Positions 25,242 through 34,540 of a stretch of DNA of 64,000 nucleotides are shown here, piece after piece; position 1 is the stretch's first letter; every line of letters starts with the position of its first letter. The notes beneath the pieces are model-generated. The model saw only the letters and a list, made by a program, of their open reading frames with translations, had not been told where the DNA came from and did not search any database. The position numbers and the translations under genes are program-made. Source of the DNA: Pseudomonas sp. MWU15-20650 (lineage in GTDB: Bacteria; Pseudomonadota; Gammaproteobacteria; Pseudomonadales; Pseudomonadaceae); NCBI RefSeq assembly GCF_023242475.1, contig NZ_JALJFG010000010.1, forward strand, positions 90,294 to 154,293, read 5' to 3'.

Positions 25242-27104
25242 TCAGTACAAAGGCATGTCGGGTTCGACGTCGCGCACCCAATGTTTCATGCCGCCCTGCA
25301 GGACTTTGGTGTTGGCGAAACCGGCGGCTAGCAAGGTGCTGGCGGCTTGCTCGGCGCGGGTTCCGGCATAGCAGATCAGGTAGTGGGTGTTGTCGCGGCT
25401 CAGGTTGGCGAGTTGCCCATCCAGTTCGGCCAGGGGGATATGCACCACGCCCGGCAATTTGCACACCTCCAATTCGCTGGCGTCGCGCACGTCCAGCAAT
25501 ACGTCGGCGCTGCGCTGATGTTCGAGCACCTGCTTGAGCACTTGGGGCTTGATATAGCGCTCTTCGGCCAGGGACGGTCGGCTCGCGATGGCATCCGCGC
25601 ACACCGCCGGTGCCAGGTTTTCGCTGTGGCGCAGTTCCGAGCAGCACGGGCAATCGGCGCGGCGCTTGAAGCGGATTTCACTGAATTTCATCGCCAACGC
25701 GTCGAAACGCATCAAGCGGCCGGACAACGGTTCGCCAATACCGATCAGCAATTTGATCGCCTCAGTGGCCTGAATCATGCCCACCACCCCCGGCAACACG
25801 CCAATGACGCCGCCGGCACTGCAATTGGGCGCCAGTTCTGCAGGCGGCGCTTGTGGGAACAGGCAGCGATAGCATGGGCCACCTTTATAGTTGAGCACGC
25901 TGATCTGCCCGTCGAAGCGGTAGATGGCGCCGTACACCAAGGGTTTACCCAACTGTACGCAGGCATCGTTGACCCGGTAGCGGGTGTCGAAGTTGTCGGT
26001 GCCGTCGATAACCAGGTCATAGGCACCCACCAGTTCCAGGGCGTTGTCGGCGTTGAGGGCCATGTTGTGTGCGTTGATCTGGATATGGCGGTTGAGGTCT
26101 TGCAGGCGTTGCTTGGCGGACTCGACCTTGGGCATGCCCAAGGTGCTGTTGCCGTGGACGACCTGGCGTTGCAGGTTGCTGCTTTCGACCACATCAAAGT
26201 CCACCAGGCCCAGGGTGCCGATGCCGGCCGCCGCCAGGTAGAGGCTGATGGGCGAGCCCAGGCCACCGGTGCCGATGATCAACACCTTGGCTTTTTTCAG
26301 GTTCAACTGACCTTCGCGGCCGACACCGGGCAGGGTGATGTGGCGCACATAGCGCTGCACTTCTTCATTGCTCAAGGCGTCGACGTCCATGCCCCCCGAG
26401 GTCGCGAGCAGTACTTCGATTCTGGCTTTTGCCGGTAATGGCTCATCGGCGCCGATCAACTCCTCCTCGGCGGTGAACAGGAAGTGTTCCTTGAGCTGGT
26501 TGTTCTTTTCGTGAAAAAGATGCGGGCGCAACTGCGGGTGGTAGTTGCAGAGGTTTTCAATGACTTCGCGCAATGTCGATCCGGTGCCCTCGAGGGTTGA
26601 TTCCGGCAGCTTGGCCACGCGGACCAGAATGTCGGGGAAAGAGACAGCGTTCATGGACAACTCCGTGTGCAGGTCGTTGAAGGGTTGAAGGGCGAAATGT
26701 TTGCCATCCCAGGCAAACAGCTTTGATCCCAGGGCCTGGCCCTGGCGAACATCGACCACCAGGTAGCTGACGGGGTAGATCGGTTCGCCGAGGAACAGCG
26801 CCTTGTCCTGGTCTTCGTCACTGAAATAGGCGCCGACATCCGGGTGAGAGTGGTAGATCACCACCACCGGGTTGTCGCTGCGAAACGCCTTGTTCATCAG
26901 CAGGGTGTCGGCCACGGAAAAGGTGTAGCCGTTGGCCGCGCTGCGCGGGTACATCTGGGGGTTCTTGCGGTGTAACTCGTTCTGGATATTGCTGCCCAGG
27001 TACACGCTGCCGTCGGCGAAGATAAAGCCACAGCATTCCTCGGGATAGCTGCGGCTGGCGTGGGCGTAGATCTGTTCCAGAGCGGTGGGGCGCAGGACTT
27101 CCAT
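25242..27104 (-). CDS. Four-domain fusion: JAMM peptidase, MoaD/ThiS-like ubiquitin-like, MoeB/ThiF E1, rhodanese
   Basis: 620-residue protein. (1) About 1-140, JAMM/Mov34 (Mec+-like) metallopeptidase with E22/E23 and H85-x-H87-P ... S95-x-x-D98. (2) About 152-238, beta-grasp MoaD/ThiS/CysO-like domain ending in an internal Ser-Gly-Gly (236-238). (3) About 240-490, MoeB/ThiF-type E1 with GTGGLGS (278-284), NLQRQ, C428 in NCSAGG, and zinc cysteines C411/C414 and C485/C488. (4) About 515-620, rhodanese with active loop CYAGTR (C578). Together these would adenylate, sulfurate, use and hydrolyse a sulfur-carrier protein. Start ATG at 27104; a GTG at 27137 is possible but lacks a ribosome-binding site. 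Second gene of the cysteine operon. Confidence 0.92.
   Translation of the reverse strand: MEVLRPTALEQIYAHASRSYPEECCGFIFADGSVYLGSNIQNELHRKNPQMYPRSAANGYTFSVADTLLMNKAFRSDNPVVVIYHSHPDVGAYFSDEDQDKALFLGEPIYPVSYLVVDVRQGQALGSKLFAWDGKHFALQPFNDLHTELSMNAVSFPDILVRVAKLPESTLEGTGSTLREVIENLCNYHPQLRPHLFHEKNNQLKEHFLFTAEEELIGADEPLPAKARIEVLLATSGGMDVDALSNEEVQRYVRHITLPGVGREGQLNLKKAKVLIIGTGGLGSPISLYLAAAGIGTLGLVDFDVVESSNLQRQVVHGNSTLGMPKVESAKQRLQDLNRHIQINAHNMALNADNALELVGAYDLVIDGTDNFDTRYRVNDACVQLGKPLVYGAIYRFDGQISVLNYKGGPCYRCLFPQAPPAELAPNCSAGGVIGVLPGVVGMIQATEAIKLLIGIGEPLSGRLMRFDALAMKFSEIRFKRRADCPCCSELRHSENLAPAVCADAIASRPSLAEERYIKPQVLKQVLEHQRSADVLLDVRDASELEVCKLPGVVHIPLAELDGQLANLSRDNTHYLICYAGTRAEQAASTLLAAGFANTKVLQGGMKHWVRDVEPDMPLY
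26652..26664 (-). promoter_or_regulatory. Internal Shine-Dalgarno and ATG inside the JAMM-UBL-E1 gene
   Basis: In frame with the long protein, GGAG (complement of 26661-26664) lies six bases before an ATG at 26652-26654, codon 151, exactly where the ubiquitin-like domain begins (MNAVSFPDILVRV). Initiation here would yield a 470-residue UBL-E1-rhodanese protein without the JAMM peptidase. Either a fossil of the gene fusion or an active second start. Confidence 0.45.
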
Positions 27105-27133
27105 GCTTCTCTCGTGTGCTTGCTGTGGGACGG

Positions 27134-28084
27134 TCACTTTTTCTGGGCCAGGAGTTTTTCAATCGGCAACTTGGTGATCGCAAAGCCGGCCAGCAGGATC
27201 GCCGAATACAGCATCAGGTCGCGGGAAATCTCCACGCCTTCGTACCAGGCACCGATGATCACTGCGAACACCGGGAAGATGATGAAGACGAACGACAGGA
27301 TGATCGGGCTCAGGCGCTTGAGCAGCATGAAATACACGATGAATCCACCGACCGAGGCGACCAGCCCCAGGTAGAACAGCGCACCCCAGGAACGCAGGGT
27401 GATGGTGTCGAAGGTCGGCGTCTCAAACCACAGGCCCGCCACGAACAGCATCAACCCGGCAATGCCGATAGGCAGGGTGTTGTAGGTGATGACGCTGATG
27501 GCGCTGCCTTTTTGCTTGGTCATGACGTAGCACAGGGCATGCATGATCGCGGCGGTCAGAATGGCCAGCACCCCAAAGAACTCGGCGTGATCCAGGTGCA
27601 GGCCCTGGCTCTTGATGATCATGTAGAGGCTGCCGAAACCAATACCGATGCCGACGACCTGGGAGAAGTAGATGCGCTCACGCAGGAACAGCGCGGAGAA
27701 GATTAGGATGAAGACAGGCATGCAACTGAACAGCAGGGCCGTCAGGCCCGACGACACATGCATCTCGCCGTAGTTGAGCAGGTAATAAGGAACGCTGAAG
27801 TAGGACAGGGTCACAAACACGAAGAACCAACGGCTTTCCCGGGGAAACAGGATCGGCTCGCGCCGTACCAGGGCAAAACACAGGAACAGCGGGAAGGCGA
27901 TGAGGAAGCGCAGGCCGGCGGACGTCAGCGGCGGCACGCTTTCCACGGCGATCTTGATACCCAGCCACGTGGTGCCCCAACTCAGGCACACGATGAGAAA
28001 CATCACGCTGGTCACCAAGCCGGCCAACCACTGTTTTTGAGTTTTTGATTTTGCAGTGTTTTCGAGAACGGCGGACATTGGCAT
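27134..28084 (-). CDS. EamA/DMT-family transporter (cysteine or O-acetylserine exporter candidate)
   Basis: 316-residue drug/metabolite transporter with two EamA repeats and about ten hydrophobic helices (first near FLIVCLSWGTTWLGIKIAV, repeat two near FFGVLAILTAAIMHALCYV). ATG at 28084. First gene of the operon and divergent from the MocR-type regulator. Because the next genes make O-acetylserine and cysteine, export of cysteine, O-acetylserine or a product of the pathway is likely, as for the E. coli EamA (YdeD) exporter; this is inferred from context. Confidence 0.87.
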   Translation of the reverse strand: MPMSAVLENTAKSKTQKQWLAGLVTSVMFLIVCLSWGTTWLGIKIAVESVPPLTSAGLRFLIAFPLFLCFALVRREPILFPRESRWFFVFVTLSYFSVPYYLLNYGEMHVSSGLTALLFSCMPVFILIFSALFLRERIYFSQVVGIGIGFGSLYMIIKSQGLHLDHAEFFGVLAILTAAIMHALCYVMTKQKGSAISVITYNTLPIGIAGLMLFVAGLWFETPTFDTITLRSWGALFYLGLVASVGGFIVYFMLLKRLSPIILSFVFIIFPVFAVIIGAWYEGVEISRDLMLYSAILLAGFAITKLPIEKLLAQKK

Positions 28085-28108
28085 CGTTTATTGCTTCCCT
28101 GAGCCGGA

Positions 28109-28159
28109 ATTGAACTCTATATTGAACTTGTAATGAGTTATTTTTTTCGGCGATTGAAC
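28109..28159. promoter_or_regulatory. Three ATTGAAC direct repeats in the MocR/EamA divergent promoter
   Basis: Direct repeats ATTGAAC at 28109-28115, 28121-28127 and 28153-28159, in the 103-base gap between the divergent EamA operon and the regulator gene. Start-to-start distances are 12 and 32 bases, about one and three helical turns. MocR-type regulators (GabR, PdxR) bind direct repeats, so these are strong operator candidates. Confidence 0.5.
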
Positions 28160-28187
28160 CCGTAAAAGCACACTATTAGGGCGAAAG

Positions 28188-29612
28188 ATGGCTGTCAAAA
28201 CAAATATTGACATGGTGTCAATTATGCGTGAGGGCTTGTCCAACGGGCAGGGCGTGAAGTACAAGCGCCTGTCTGATGTCATGGAACGAGGCATTCTTGA
28301 AGGCTTGATTGAACCGGGACGAAAACTGCCGCCCCACCGGGTGCTTTCCGACAATCTGGGTGTGACCATCGGCACCATCAGCCGGGCCTACGGCGAGCTG
28401 GAACGCCTGGGGTTGGTCGTGGCGCGGGTCGGTGACGGGACCTTCGTGCGCAAGCGTGGGATGGAGCGCCAGCGCGATGAAGGCTTTCGCAACTTCAGCG
28501 AGGAGCCGCGCCAATACTTCGACATGAGCCGCAACATGCACATCCCCGGGCAGGAAACGGTATTTCTCGCCCAGAGCTTCCAAACCCTCTCGACCAACGC
28601 CAAATTCCTTCAGGACATCAGCGCCTACACCCCGGACGCCGGTTTGCCACGCTACCGCGAGGCGGGTGCGCAATGGTTGGTGCAGCGTGATTTTCATCCG
28701 ATCCCCGAGCAAGTCATCTGCGTCAATGGCGGCCAGCACGGCTTGCTTTGCGCGATGATGGCGCTGTTGCGTGCCGGTGATACGGTGGTCACCGAACAAC
28801 TGACTTACCCAGGGCTCATCACCGCCGCGCGCATGCTGGGTGTGCGATTAATTGGCCTGGAAATGGATGAAGAAGGTGTGCTGCCGGGGGCGTTGGATGA
28901 AGTCTGCCGCAATCACCGGGTTTCGGCGTTGTACTGCACCCCGACGATTCAGAACCCGACCACGGCGGTGCTGTCGGTTACGCGCCGGGAGGCGTTGGCC
29001 AAAGTCTGTCGTGAACACAATCTGCTGATTCTTGAGGACGAAGCCCACGGTGTGCTGGTAGAAGATCGGCCGCCACCCCTCAGTTTCTTCGCGCCTGAGC
29101 GTACGATCTTGATCAGTAGCCTGAGTAAGGCGGTGTCGGCGGGTTTGCGGGTTGGCTACGTACACGCGCCACCGGCACTGGTCAGCCGCATCTCGGCGGC
29201 GCTGCGTTCGACCTGCTGGATGGCCACCCCCGTGACCCTGGAACTGGCGACCCAGTGGATTGAAAACGGCACGGCGGAGTACCTGCTGCGTCAGCAGATC
29301 AACGAGATCAGCCGGCGCAAAGCCCTGGTGCGCGACCTGCTGAATGGCCTGGCCTATCGCACCCACCTCAACAGCCCGCACTTCTGGATCGAGGTGCCGG
29401 AACCCTGGCGTGCGTCGGAAATCGAGGCGGAGCTCAAACAGAACAATTACCTGATCGCCACCGCCGAGGCTTTTGCCGTGGGGCAGACGGCGGTGCCGCA
29501 GTTTATTCGGGCGAGTATCTGTAATACGTCGGGCGACGATCAGTTATTGCGGGCGGGGTTTGATGCACTGGCCACGGCGCTGGGGCAGGGGGGCGGGCGG
29601 TTTCATCTCTAG
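28188..29612 (+). CDS. MocR-type regulator (GntR DNA-binding domain fused to PLP aminotransferase domain)
   Basis: 474-residue protein. An N-terminal GntR winged helix (about 20-85, KLPPHRVLSDNLGVTIGTISRAYGELERLG) is joined to a fold-type I aminotransferase-like domain (about 110-470) with the PLP lysine in SSLSKAVSAGLRVGY. MocR proteins sense PLP adducts of amino compounds. Divergent from the EamA-JAMM-cysteine operon, with three direct repeats between them, so the operon is the probable target, and an amino acid such as cysteine, serine or O-acetylserine the probable signal (inference). Confidence 0.9.
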   Translation: MAVKTNIDMVSIMREGLSNGQGVKYKRLSDVMERGILEGLIEPGRKLPPHRVLSDNLGVTIGTISRAYGELERLGLVVARVGDGTFVRKRGMERQRDEGFRNFSEEPRQYFDMSRNMHIPGQETVFLAQSFQTLSTNAKFLQDISAYTPDAGLPRYREAGAQWLVQRDFHPIPEQVICVNGGQHGLLCAMMALLRAGDTVVTEQLTYPGLITAARMLGVRLIGLEMDEEGVLPGALDEVCRNHRVSALYCTPTIQNPTTAVLSVTRREALAKVCREHNLLILEDEAHGVLVEDRPPPLSFFAPERTILISSLSKAVSAGLRVGYVHAPPALVSRISAALRSTCWMATPVTLELATQWIENGTAEYLLRQQINEISRRKALVRDLLNGLAYRTHLNSPHFWIEVPEPWRASEIEAELKQNNYLIATAEAFAVGQTAVPQFIRASICNTSGDDQLLRAGFDALATALGQGGGRFHL

Positions 29613-29645
29613 CGCCAGCAGGTGTTATGTCGCGAGCGGGCTTTC

Positions 29646-29811
29646 TGTGGCGAGCGGGCTTGCCCCGCGTTGGGCTGCGAAGCAGCCCCAATCAGGAAGA
29701 ATGCGGTGTATCAGTCAGACGTTATCGCCTGGTTTTAGGGCTGCTACGCGCCCCAACGCGGGACAAAAAGGCTAAAAAGTAACCTGTGGCGAGGGAGCCC
29801 GCTCGCCACAG
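29646..29811. repeat. Composite REP-like region between the MocR gene and ppsR
   Basis: Contains TGTGGCGAGCGGGCTTGCCCCGCGTTGGGCTGCG-type units at the left, an internal inverted arm (GGGCTGCGAAGCAGCCC and GGGCTGCTACGCGCCCCAACGCGGG), and a 28-base hairpin CTGTGGCGAGGGAGCC...CGCTCGCCACAG at 29784-29811. This third REP flavour (TGGCGAG) also occurs at 59573-59700. Confidence 0.8.
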
Positions 29812-29843
29812 GAAAAGCGCCTGTTGCAACGAGGCTCAGTGGG

Positions 29844-30662
29844 TTATTTGAACCGCCGCTCTACGCCTTTCTCCACCAGAATCTTCGCCGAGATCTCCTC
29901 CACCGAGAAATGCGTGGAGTTGATGTGCGCAATATTCTCGCGACGGAACAGGTTTTCCACTTCACGCACTTCGAACTCGCACTGGGCATAGCTGGAGTAG
30001 CGGCTGTTGGGCTTGCGCTCGTTGCGGATGGCCGTCAGACGGTCCGGGTCGATGGTCAGGCCGAACAACTTGTGCGAATGCGCGCGCAGGGCTGCCGGTA
30101 GCGTCAGGTGTTCCATGTCGTCTTCGGTCAGCGGGTAGTTGGCCGCGCGGATACCAAATTGCATGGCCATGTACAAACAGGTGGGGGTTTTGCCGCAGCG
30201 CGACACGCCTACCAGGATCAGGTCGGCCTTGTCGTAGTAATGCGTACGGGCGCCATCATCGTTGTCGAGGGCGAAGTTCACCGCCTCGATACGCTCCATA
30301 TAGTTGGAGTTATGCCCAATGGAATGGGACTTTCCGACCGAATAGGAGGAGTGTTCACTCAGTTCCTGTTCCAGGGGGGCCAGGAAGGTCGAGAAGATGT
30401 CGATCATGAAACCATTCGAGGTGGCGAGGATCTCACGAATGTCTTGATTGACGATGGTGTCGAAAATGATCGGCCGAAAGCCGTCTTTTTCGGCCGCCAG
30501 ATTGATTTGTTGTACCATGGCCCGCGCTTTATCCACGCTGTCTATATAAGGACGCGTGAATTTGGCGAAGGTAATGTTTTCGAACTGTGCGAGCAGGCTT
30601 TGGCCCAATGTCTCGGCTGTAATGCCGGTGCCGTCGGAAATAAAGAAAGCAGATCGTTTCAT
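29844..30662 (-). CDS. ppsR: Phosphoenolpyruvate synthase regulatory protein PpsR
   Basis: 272-residue bifunctional kinase/pyrophosphorylase (DUF299 family) that inactivates PEP synthase by ADP-dependent phosphorylation and reactivates it by phosphorolysis. The P-loop-like motif [13 protein letters not shown] and the N-terminal [16 protein letters not shown] are typical. The ATG at 30662 ([11 protein letters not shown]) is the family start; an upstream extension is not supported. Divergent from ppsA, its target. Confidence 0.95.
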   Translation of the reverse strand: MKRSAFFISDGTGITAETLGQSLLAQFENITFAKFTRPYIDSVDKARAMVQQINLAAEKDGFRPIIFDTIVNQDIREILATSNGFMIDIFSTFLAPLEQELSEHSSYSVGKSHSIGHNSNYMERIEAVNFALDNDDGARTHYYDKADLILVGVSRCGKTPTCLYMAMQFGIRAANYPLTEDDMEHLTLPAALRAHSHKLFGLTIDPDRLTAIRNERKPNSRYSSYAQCEFEVREVENLFRRENIAHINSTHFSVEEISAKILVEKGVERRFK

Positions 30663-30840
30663 TTGAGCCCTGGGCCTTAAGCTGATGGCGAATCTTGGAT
30701 ATGATAGGCGCGATTTTGCCGTCCCGCAGTGGGCCGCATTCTCACTTATTTTCCAGGTCCAGGCCACAAGCGCTGGCGTTAGCTCCTATTGAGCAACCCG
30801 CGTCCTGAGCTTTTCCAACACAGAAAGTGGAGAGATCACC

Positions 30841-33216
30841 TTGGTAGAGTACGTAGTTTCCCTCGATAAGCTCGGCGTCCATGATGTAGAGCATGTGGGG
30901 GGCAAGAACGCATCCCTCGGCGAGATGATCAGTAATCTTGCAGGCGCTGGTGTCTCGGTGCCCGGTGGTTTCGCCACCACGGCCCAGGCTTACCGTGACT
31001 TCCTCGAGCTGAGCGGCCTCAACGCCCAGATCCACGCCGCGCTGGACGCCCTGGACGTCGATGACGTCAACGCCCTGGCCAAGACCGGTGCCCAGATCCG
31101 CCAATGGATCATGGAAGCCGAGTTCCCCGAGAAGCTCAACGAAGAAATCCGCACCGCTTTCGCTGCATTGTCCGCCGGCAACCCGGACATGGCGGTTGCC
31201 GTGCGTTCCTCGGCCACCGCCGAAGACTTGCCGGACGCTTCCTTTGCCGGCCAGCAGGAAACCTTCCTTAATATCCGCGGCGTGGAAAACGTGATCCGTG
31301 CGGCCAAGGAAGTCTTTGCCTCGCTGTTCAACGACCGTGCTATTTCCTACCGCGTACACCAGGGTTTCGACCATAAGCTGGTGGCCCTGTCCGCTGGCGT
31401 GCAGCGCATGGTGCGCTCGGAAACCGGCACCGCCGGGGTCATGTTCACCCTGGACACCGAATCTGGCTTCCGTGACGTGGTGTTTATCACCGGCGCCTAC
31501 GGCCTGGGCGAAACCGTCGTACAAGGCGCGGTCAACCCGGACGAATTCTACGTCCACAAGCACACTCTTGAGGCCGGTCGCCCGGCCATCTTGCGCCGCA
31601 ACCTGGGCAGCAAGGCCATCAAGATGATCTACGGCGACGAGGCCAAGGCCGGTCGCTCGGTGAAAACCGTCGAAGTCGACAAGGCCGAACGTGCGCGTTT
31701 CTGCCTGACCGACGCAGAAGTCAGCGAACTGGCCAAACAAGCGATGATCATCGAGAAGCACTACAAGTGCCCGATGGACATCGAATGGGCCAAGGACGGT
31801 GACGACGGCAAGCTGTACATCGTTCAAGCGCGTCCGGAAACCGTGAAGAGCCGCACGTCGGCCAACGTCATGGAGCGCTACCTGCTGAAAGAAACCGGCA
31901 CCGTGCTGGTGGAAGGCCGTGCCATCGGCCAGCGTATCGGCGCCGGCAAGGTGCGGATCATCAAGGACGTGTCCGAGATGGACAAGGTCCAGCCCGGCGA
32001 CGTGCTGGTCTCCGACATGACCGACCCGGACTGGGAACCGGTGATGAAGCGCGCGAGCGCCATCGTCACCAACCGTGGCGGGCGCACCTGCCACGCGGCG
32101 ATCATCGCCCGTGAGCTGGGGATCCCAGCGGTGGTCGGTTGTGGCAACGCCACCCAACTGCTCAAGGATGGCCAGGGTGTGACTGTGTCCTGCGCCGAAG
32201 GCGACACCGGCTTCATCTTCGAAGGTGAGCTGGGCTTCGACATCAAGCAAAACTCCATCGACGCCATGCCTGACCTGCCGTTCAAGATCATGATGAACGT
32301 CGGTAACCCGGACCGTGCCTTCGACTTCGCGCAGTTGCCGAACGCCGGTGTGGGCCTGGCCCGCCTGGAGTTCATCATCAACCGCATGATCGGCGTGCAC
32401 CCCAAGGCCCTGCTGAACTACGACGGCCTGCCGCTGGAGATCAAGGAAAGCGTCGACAAGCGCATTGCCGGTTACAACGACCCGGTGGGCTTCTATGTCG
32501 AGAAGCTGGTGGAAGGCATCAGCACCTTGGCGGCGGCGTTCTACCCGAAAAAGGTCATCGTGCGCCTGTCGGACTTCAAGTCCAACGAATACGCCAACCT
32601 GATCGGCGGCAAGCTCTACGAGCCGGAAGAAGAAAACCCGATGCTGGGCTTCCGTGGCGCTTCGCGTTACATCAGCGAATCGTTCCGTGACTGCTTCGAA
32701 CTGGAGTGCCGCGCCCTCAAGCGCGTGCGCAACGAGATGGGCCTGACCAACGTCGAGATCATGGTGCCGTTCGTGCGCACCTTGGGCGAGGCGAGCCAGG
32801 TGGTGGACCTGCTGGCCGAAAACGGCTTGACCCGCGGTGAGAACGGCCTGCGCGTGATCATGATGTGCGAGCTGCCGTCCAACGCCATTCTGGCCGAAGA
32901 GTTCCTGGAGTTCTTCGACGGTTTCTCCATCGGTTCCAACGACCTGACCCAACTGACCCTGGGCCTGGATCGCGATTCGGGGATCATCGCGCACCTGTTC
33001 GACGAGCGTAACCCGGCGGTCAAGAAGCTGCTGGCCAACGCCATCCAGGCGTGCAACAAGGCTGGCAAGTACATCGGCATCTGCGGTCAAGGCCCTTCCG
33101 ACCACCCGGACCTGGCCAAATGGTTGATGGAACAGGGCATCGAAAGCGTCTCGCTGAACCCTGATTCCGTGCTGGAAACCTGGTTCTTCCTGGCGGAAGG
33201 CCAAGCGTCCGCTTAA
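30841..33216 (+). CDS. ppsA: Phosphoenolpyruvate synthase PpsA
   Basis: 791-residue PEP synthase (pyruvate + ATP + water to PEP + AMP + phosphate). Uses a TTG start at 30841, giving [18 protein letters not shown] as in other Pseudomonas, with GGAGAG upstream. An N-terminal ATP-grasp-like PPDK domain is followed by the phosphohistidine swivel domain with the catalytic His at about residue 418 ([19 protein letters not shown]) and the C-terminal PEP/pyruvate barrel ([17 protein letters not shown]). A hairpin follows the stop. Confidence 0.97.
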   Translation: MVEYVVSLDKLGVHDVEHVGGKNASLGEMISNLAGAGVSVPGGFATTAQAYRDFLELSGLNAQIHAALDALDVDDVNALAKTGAQIRQWIMEAEFPEKLNEEIRTAFAALSAGNPDMAVAVRSSATAEDLPDASFAGQQETFLNIRGVENVIRAAKEVFASLFNDRAISYRVHQGFDHKLVALSAGVQRMVRSETGTAGVMFTLDTESGFRDVVFITGAYGLGETVVQGAVNPDEFYVHKHTLEAGRPAILRRNLGSKAIKMIYGDEAKAGRSVKTVEVDKAERARFCLTDAEVSELAKQAMIIEKHYKCPMDIEWAKDGDDGKLYIVQARPETVKSRTSANVMERYLLKETGTVLVEGRAIGQRIGAGKVRIIKDVSEMDKVQPGDVLVSDMTDPDWEPVMKRASAIVTNRGGRTCHAAIIARELGIPAVVGCGNATQLLKDGQGVTVSCAEGDTGFIFEGELGFDIKQNSIDAMPDLPFKIMMNVGNPDRAFDFAQLPNAGVGLARLEFIINRMIGVHPKALLNYDGLPLEIKESVDKRIAGYNDPVGFYVEKLVEGISTLAAAFYPKKVIVRLSDFKSNEYANLIGGKLYEPEEENPMLGFRGASRYISESFRDCFELECRALKRVRNEMGLTNVEIMVPFVRTLGEASQVVDLLAENGLTRGENGLRVIMMCELPSNAILAEEFLEFFDGFSIGSNDLTQLTLGLDRDSGIIAHLFDERNPAVKKLLANAIQACNKAGKYIGICGQGPSDHPDLAKWLMEQGIESVSLNPDSVLETWFFLAEGQASA

Positions 33217-33234
33217 GGTCGCTACGTCAAAAGT

Positions 33235-33260
33235 GCCGGTCAATCGTCAGGTTGACCGGC
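33235..33260 (+). terminator. Inverted repeat after ppsA, likely terminator
   Basis: GCCGGTCAA and TTGACCGGC form a perfect 9-bp stem with an eight-base loop, 18 bases after the ppsA stop, followed by ATTCTTATCT. The U-tract is weak, so termination may be partial. Confidence 0.55.
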
Positions 33261-33320
33261 ATTCTTATCTGTACAGGGCGGAATCCTTGCGGACGTCGCC
33301 CTTTTTTGTGCAAGAGCATT

Positions 33321-34310
33321 ATGCAAAGCAGCAGCAACCTGTTTCCCGTCGCCTTGATCAGCGCTGAACGTCGCGGCGACCTGAGTGAAGATGTGTATCG
33401 CCTCAAACCCGGTAACAGCCCCGACGGCACCGTCGAGCTGGCGGTGACCCGTTTGGGCCTGGCGGATGTCCCGGAAAACCGGGGCACGCCGGTCATCCTG
33501 TTGCATGGTAGTTTTTCCAACCGGCGTTTCTGGTACTCCCCCAAGGGCATCGGCCTGGGCGCTTACCTGGCGCGCCGGGGATTCGATGTGTGGATCCCGG
33601 AAATGCGCGGCCATGGCTTGTCCAGACGCAACCACGATTACGCCAGAAACCGTGTTGCCGATTACGCGCGTTACGATTTGCCGGCCATTGGTGCGTTTGT
33701 GCGTGAACAAAGTGGGCAAATCCCACACTGGATCGGTCACTCCCTGGGCGGTACGACCCTGGCGGCGGCGCTCGGCGGCCAGCACCTGGGAGCGCCAGGC
33801 GCGGCTTCTGTGGCGTTGTTTGGTTGCCAGGTCAGCCGCACGTATTGGCCGTTGAAAATTCCACCGGTGGAGTGGGGCGGCCGATTCATCTTGAAGCGCT
33901 TTGGCCAATTGTCTGGCGCACGGCTCAAGCGTGGTCCTGAGGATGAGCCGGTCGGTGTGATGATCGAGTCGATGCGCTGGCACGGCCTGTTCGGCCGCTT
34001 TGGCGATGCCGAGTGCGACTGGTGGAAAGGCCTGGCGCAGGTCGACGTACCGCTGTTGGCGGTGAGCGCGGCGGGCGACCGGCAAGACCCGGATTGGGCG
34101 TGTCGCACGTTATTTGAGCAAGTCGGCAGCGAGCACCGCCAGTACCTGTGCCTGGGGCGCGAGCAAGGCTTTACCGATGATTTCGGGCATGTGGAGATGC
34201 TGGTCAGCAAACCCGCGCAGACTCAAGTGTGGCCGCTGGTGGAGCGTTGGTTGAAAGACCCATTGACACCTTTATTCGGGACGCAGCCAGCAGTCGTGGC
34301 AGCGGTTTGA
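33321..34310 (+). CDS. Alpha/beta hydrolase (esterase/lipase-like)
   Basis: 329-residue alpha/beta-hydrolase. The oxyanion-region HGSFSNRRFW, the RGHGLS segment and the nucleophile elbow GHSLGG are present, and a late FGHVEM supplies the catalytic histidine. The start is placed at the ATG at 33321 (MQSSSNLFPV), preceded by AAGAG. Conserved neighbour of ppsA and rraA in Pseudomonas (PAO1 PA1771 by position, from memory). Substrate unknown. Confidence 0.85.
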   Translation: MQSSSNLFPVALISAERRGDLSEDVYRLKPGNSPDGTVELAVTRLGLADVPENRGTPVILLHGSFSNRRFWYSPKGIGLGAYLARRGFDVWIPEMRGHGLSRRNHDYARNRVADYARYDLPAIGAFVREQSGQIPHWIGHSLGGTTLAAALGGQHLGAPGAASVALFGCQVSRTYWPLKIPPVEWGGRFILKRFGQLSGARLKRGPEDEPVGVMIESMRWHGLFGRFGDAECDWWKGLAQVDVPLLAVSAAGDRQDPDWACRTLFEQVGSEHRQYLCLGREQGFTDDFGHVEMLVSKPAQTQVWPLVERWLKDPLTPLFGTQPAVVAAV

Positions 34311-34540
34311 CGAAGCGCTCTACCAAGGGCGTTTCACTCTTGAGTCGTTGCGGCTAAGATATGACGCGCCAGGGGCTTCTGGTCATATTCAGTCGCGCAA
34401 CAGGTATTGCGTTGCGCTGGCGTGGGTCTGATCATGGCCGCCGCAAACAGGTCAGCACTTAAAGAATGCCTGTTGCGACGCGTTTTTCTGATGTACACCA
34501 TGGGATGTTCGACCTCTTCTTTGACGACAGGAGTTTCTCG

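Noticed and set aside
26387..26400. Programmed frameshift at the G6 run giving a free GG-ended carrier
   Set aside because: Both alternative frames add several residues after GG before a stop, so neither yields the needed terminus; kept only as a remark under the Gly-Gly finding.
30742..33243. 833-codon open frame on the minus strand opposite ppsA
   Set aside because: It is the antisense of a strongly conserved gene with high GC third positions, has no ribosome-binding site and no recognisable domain.
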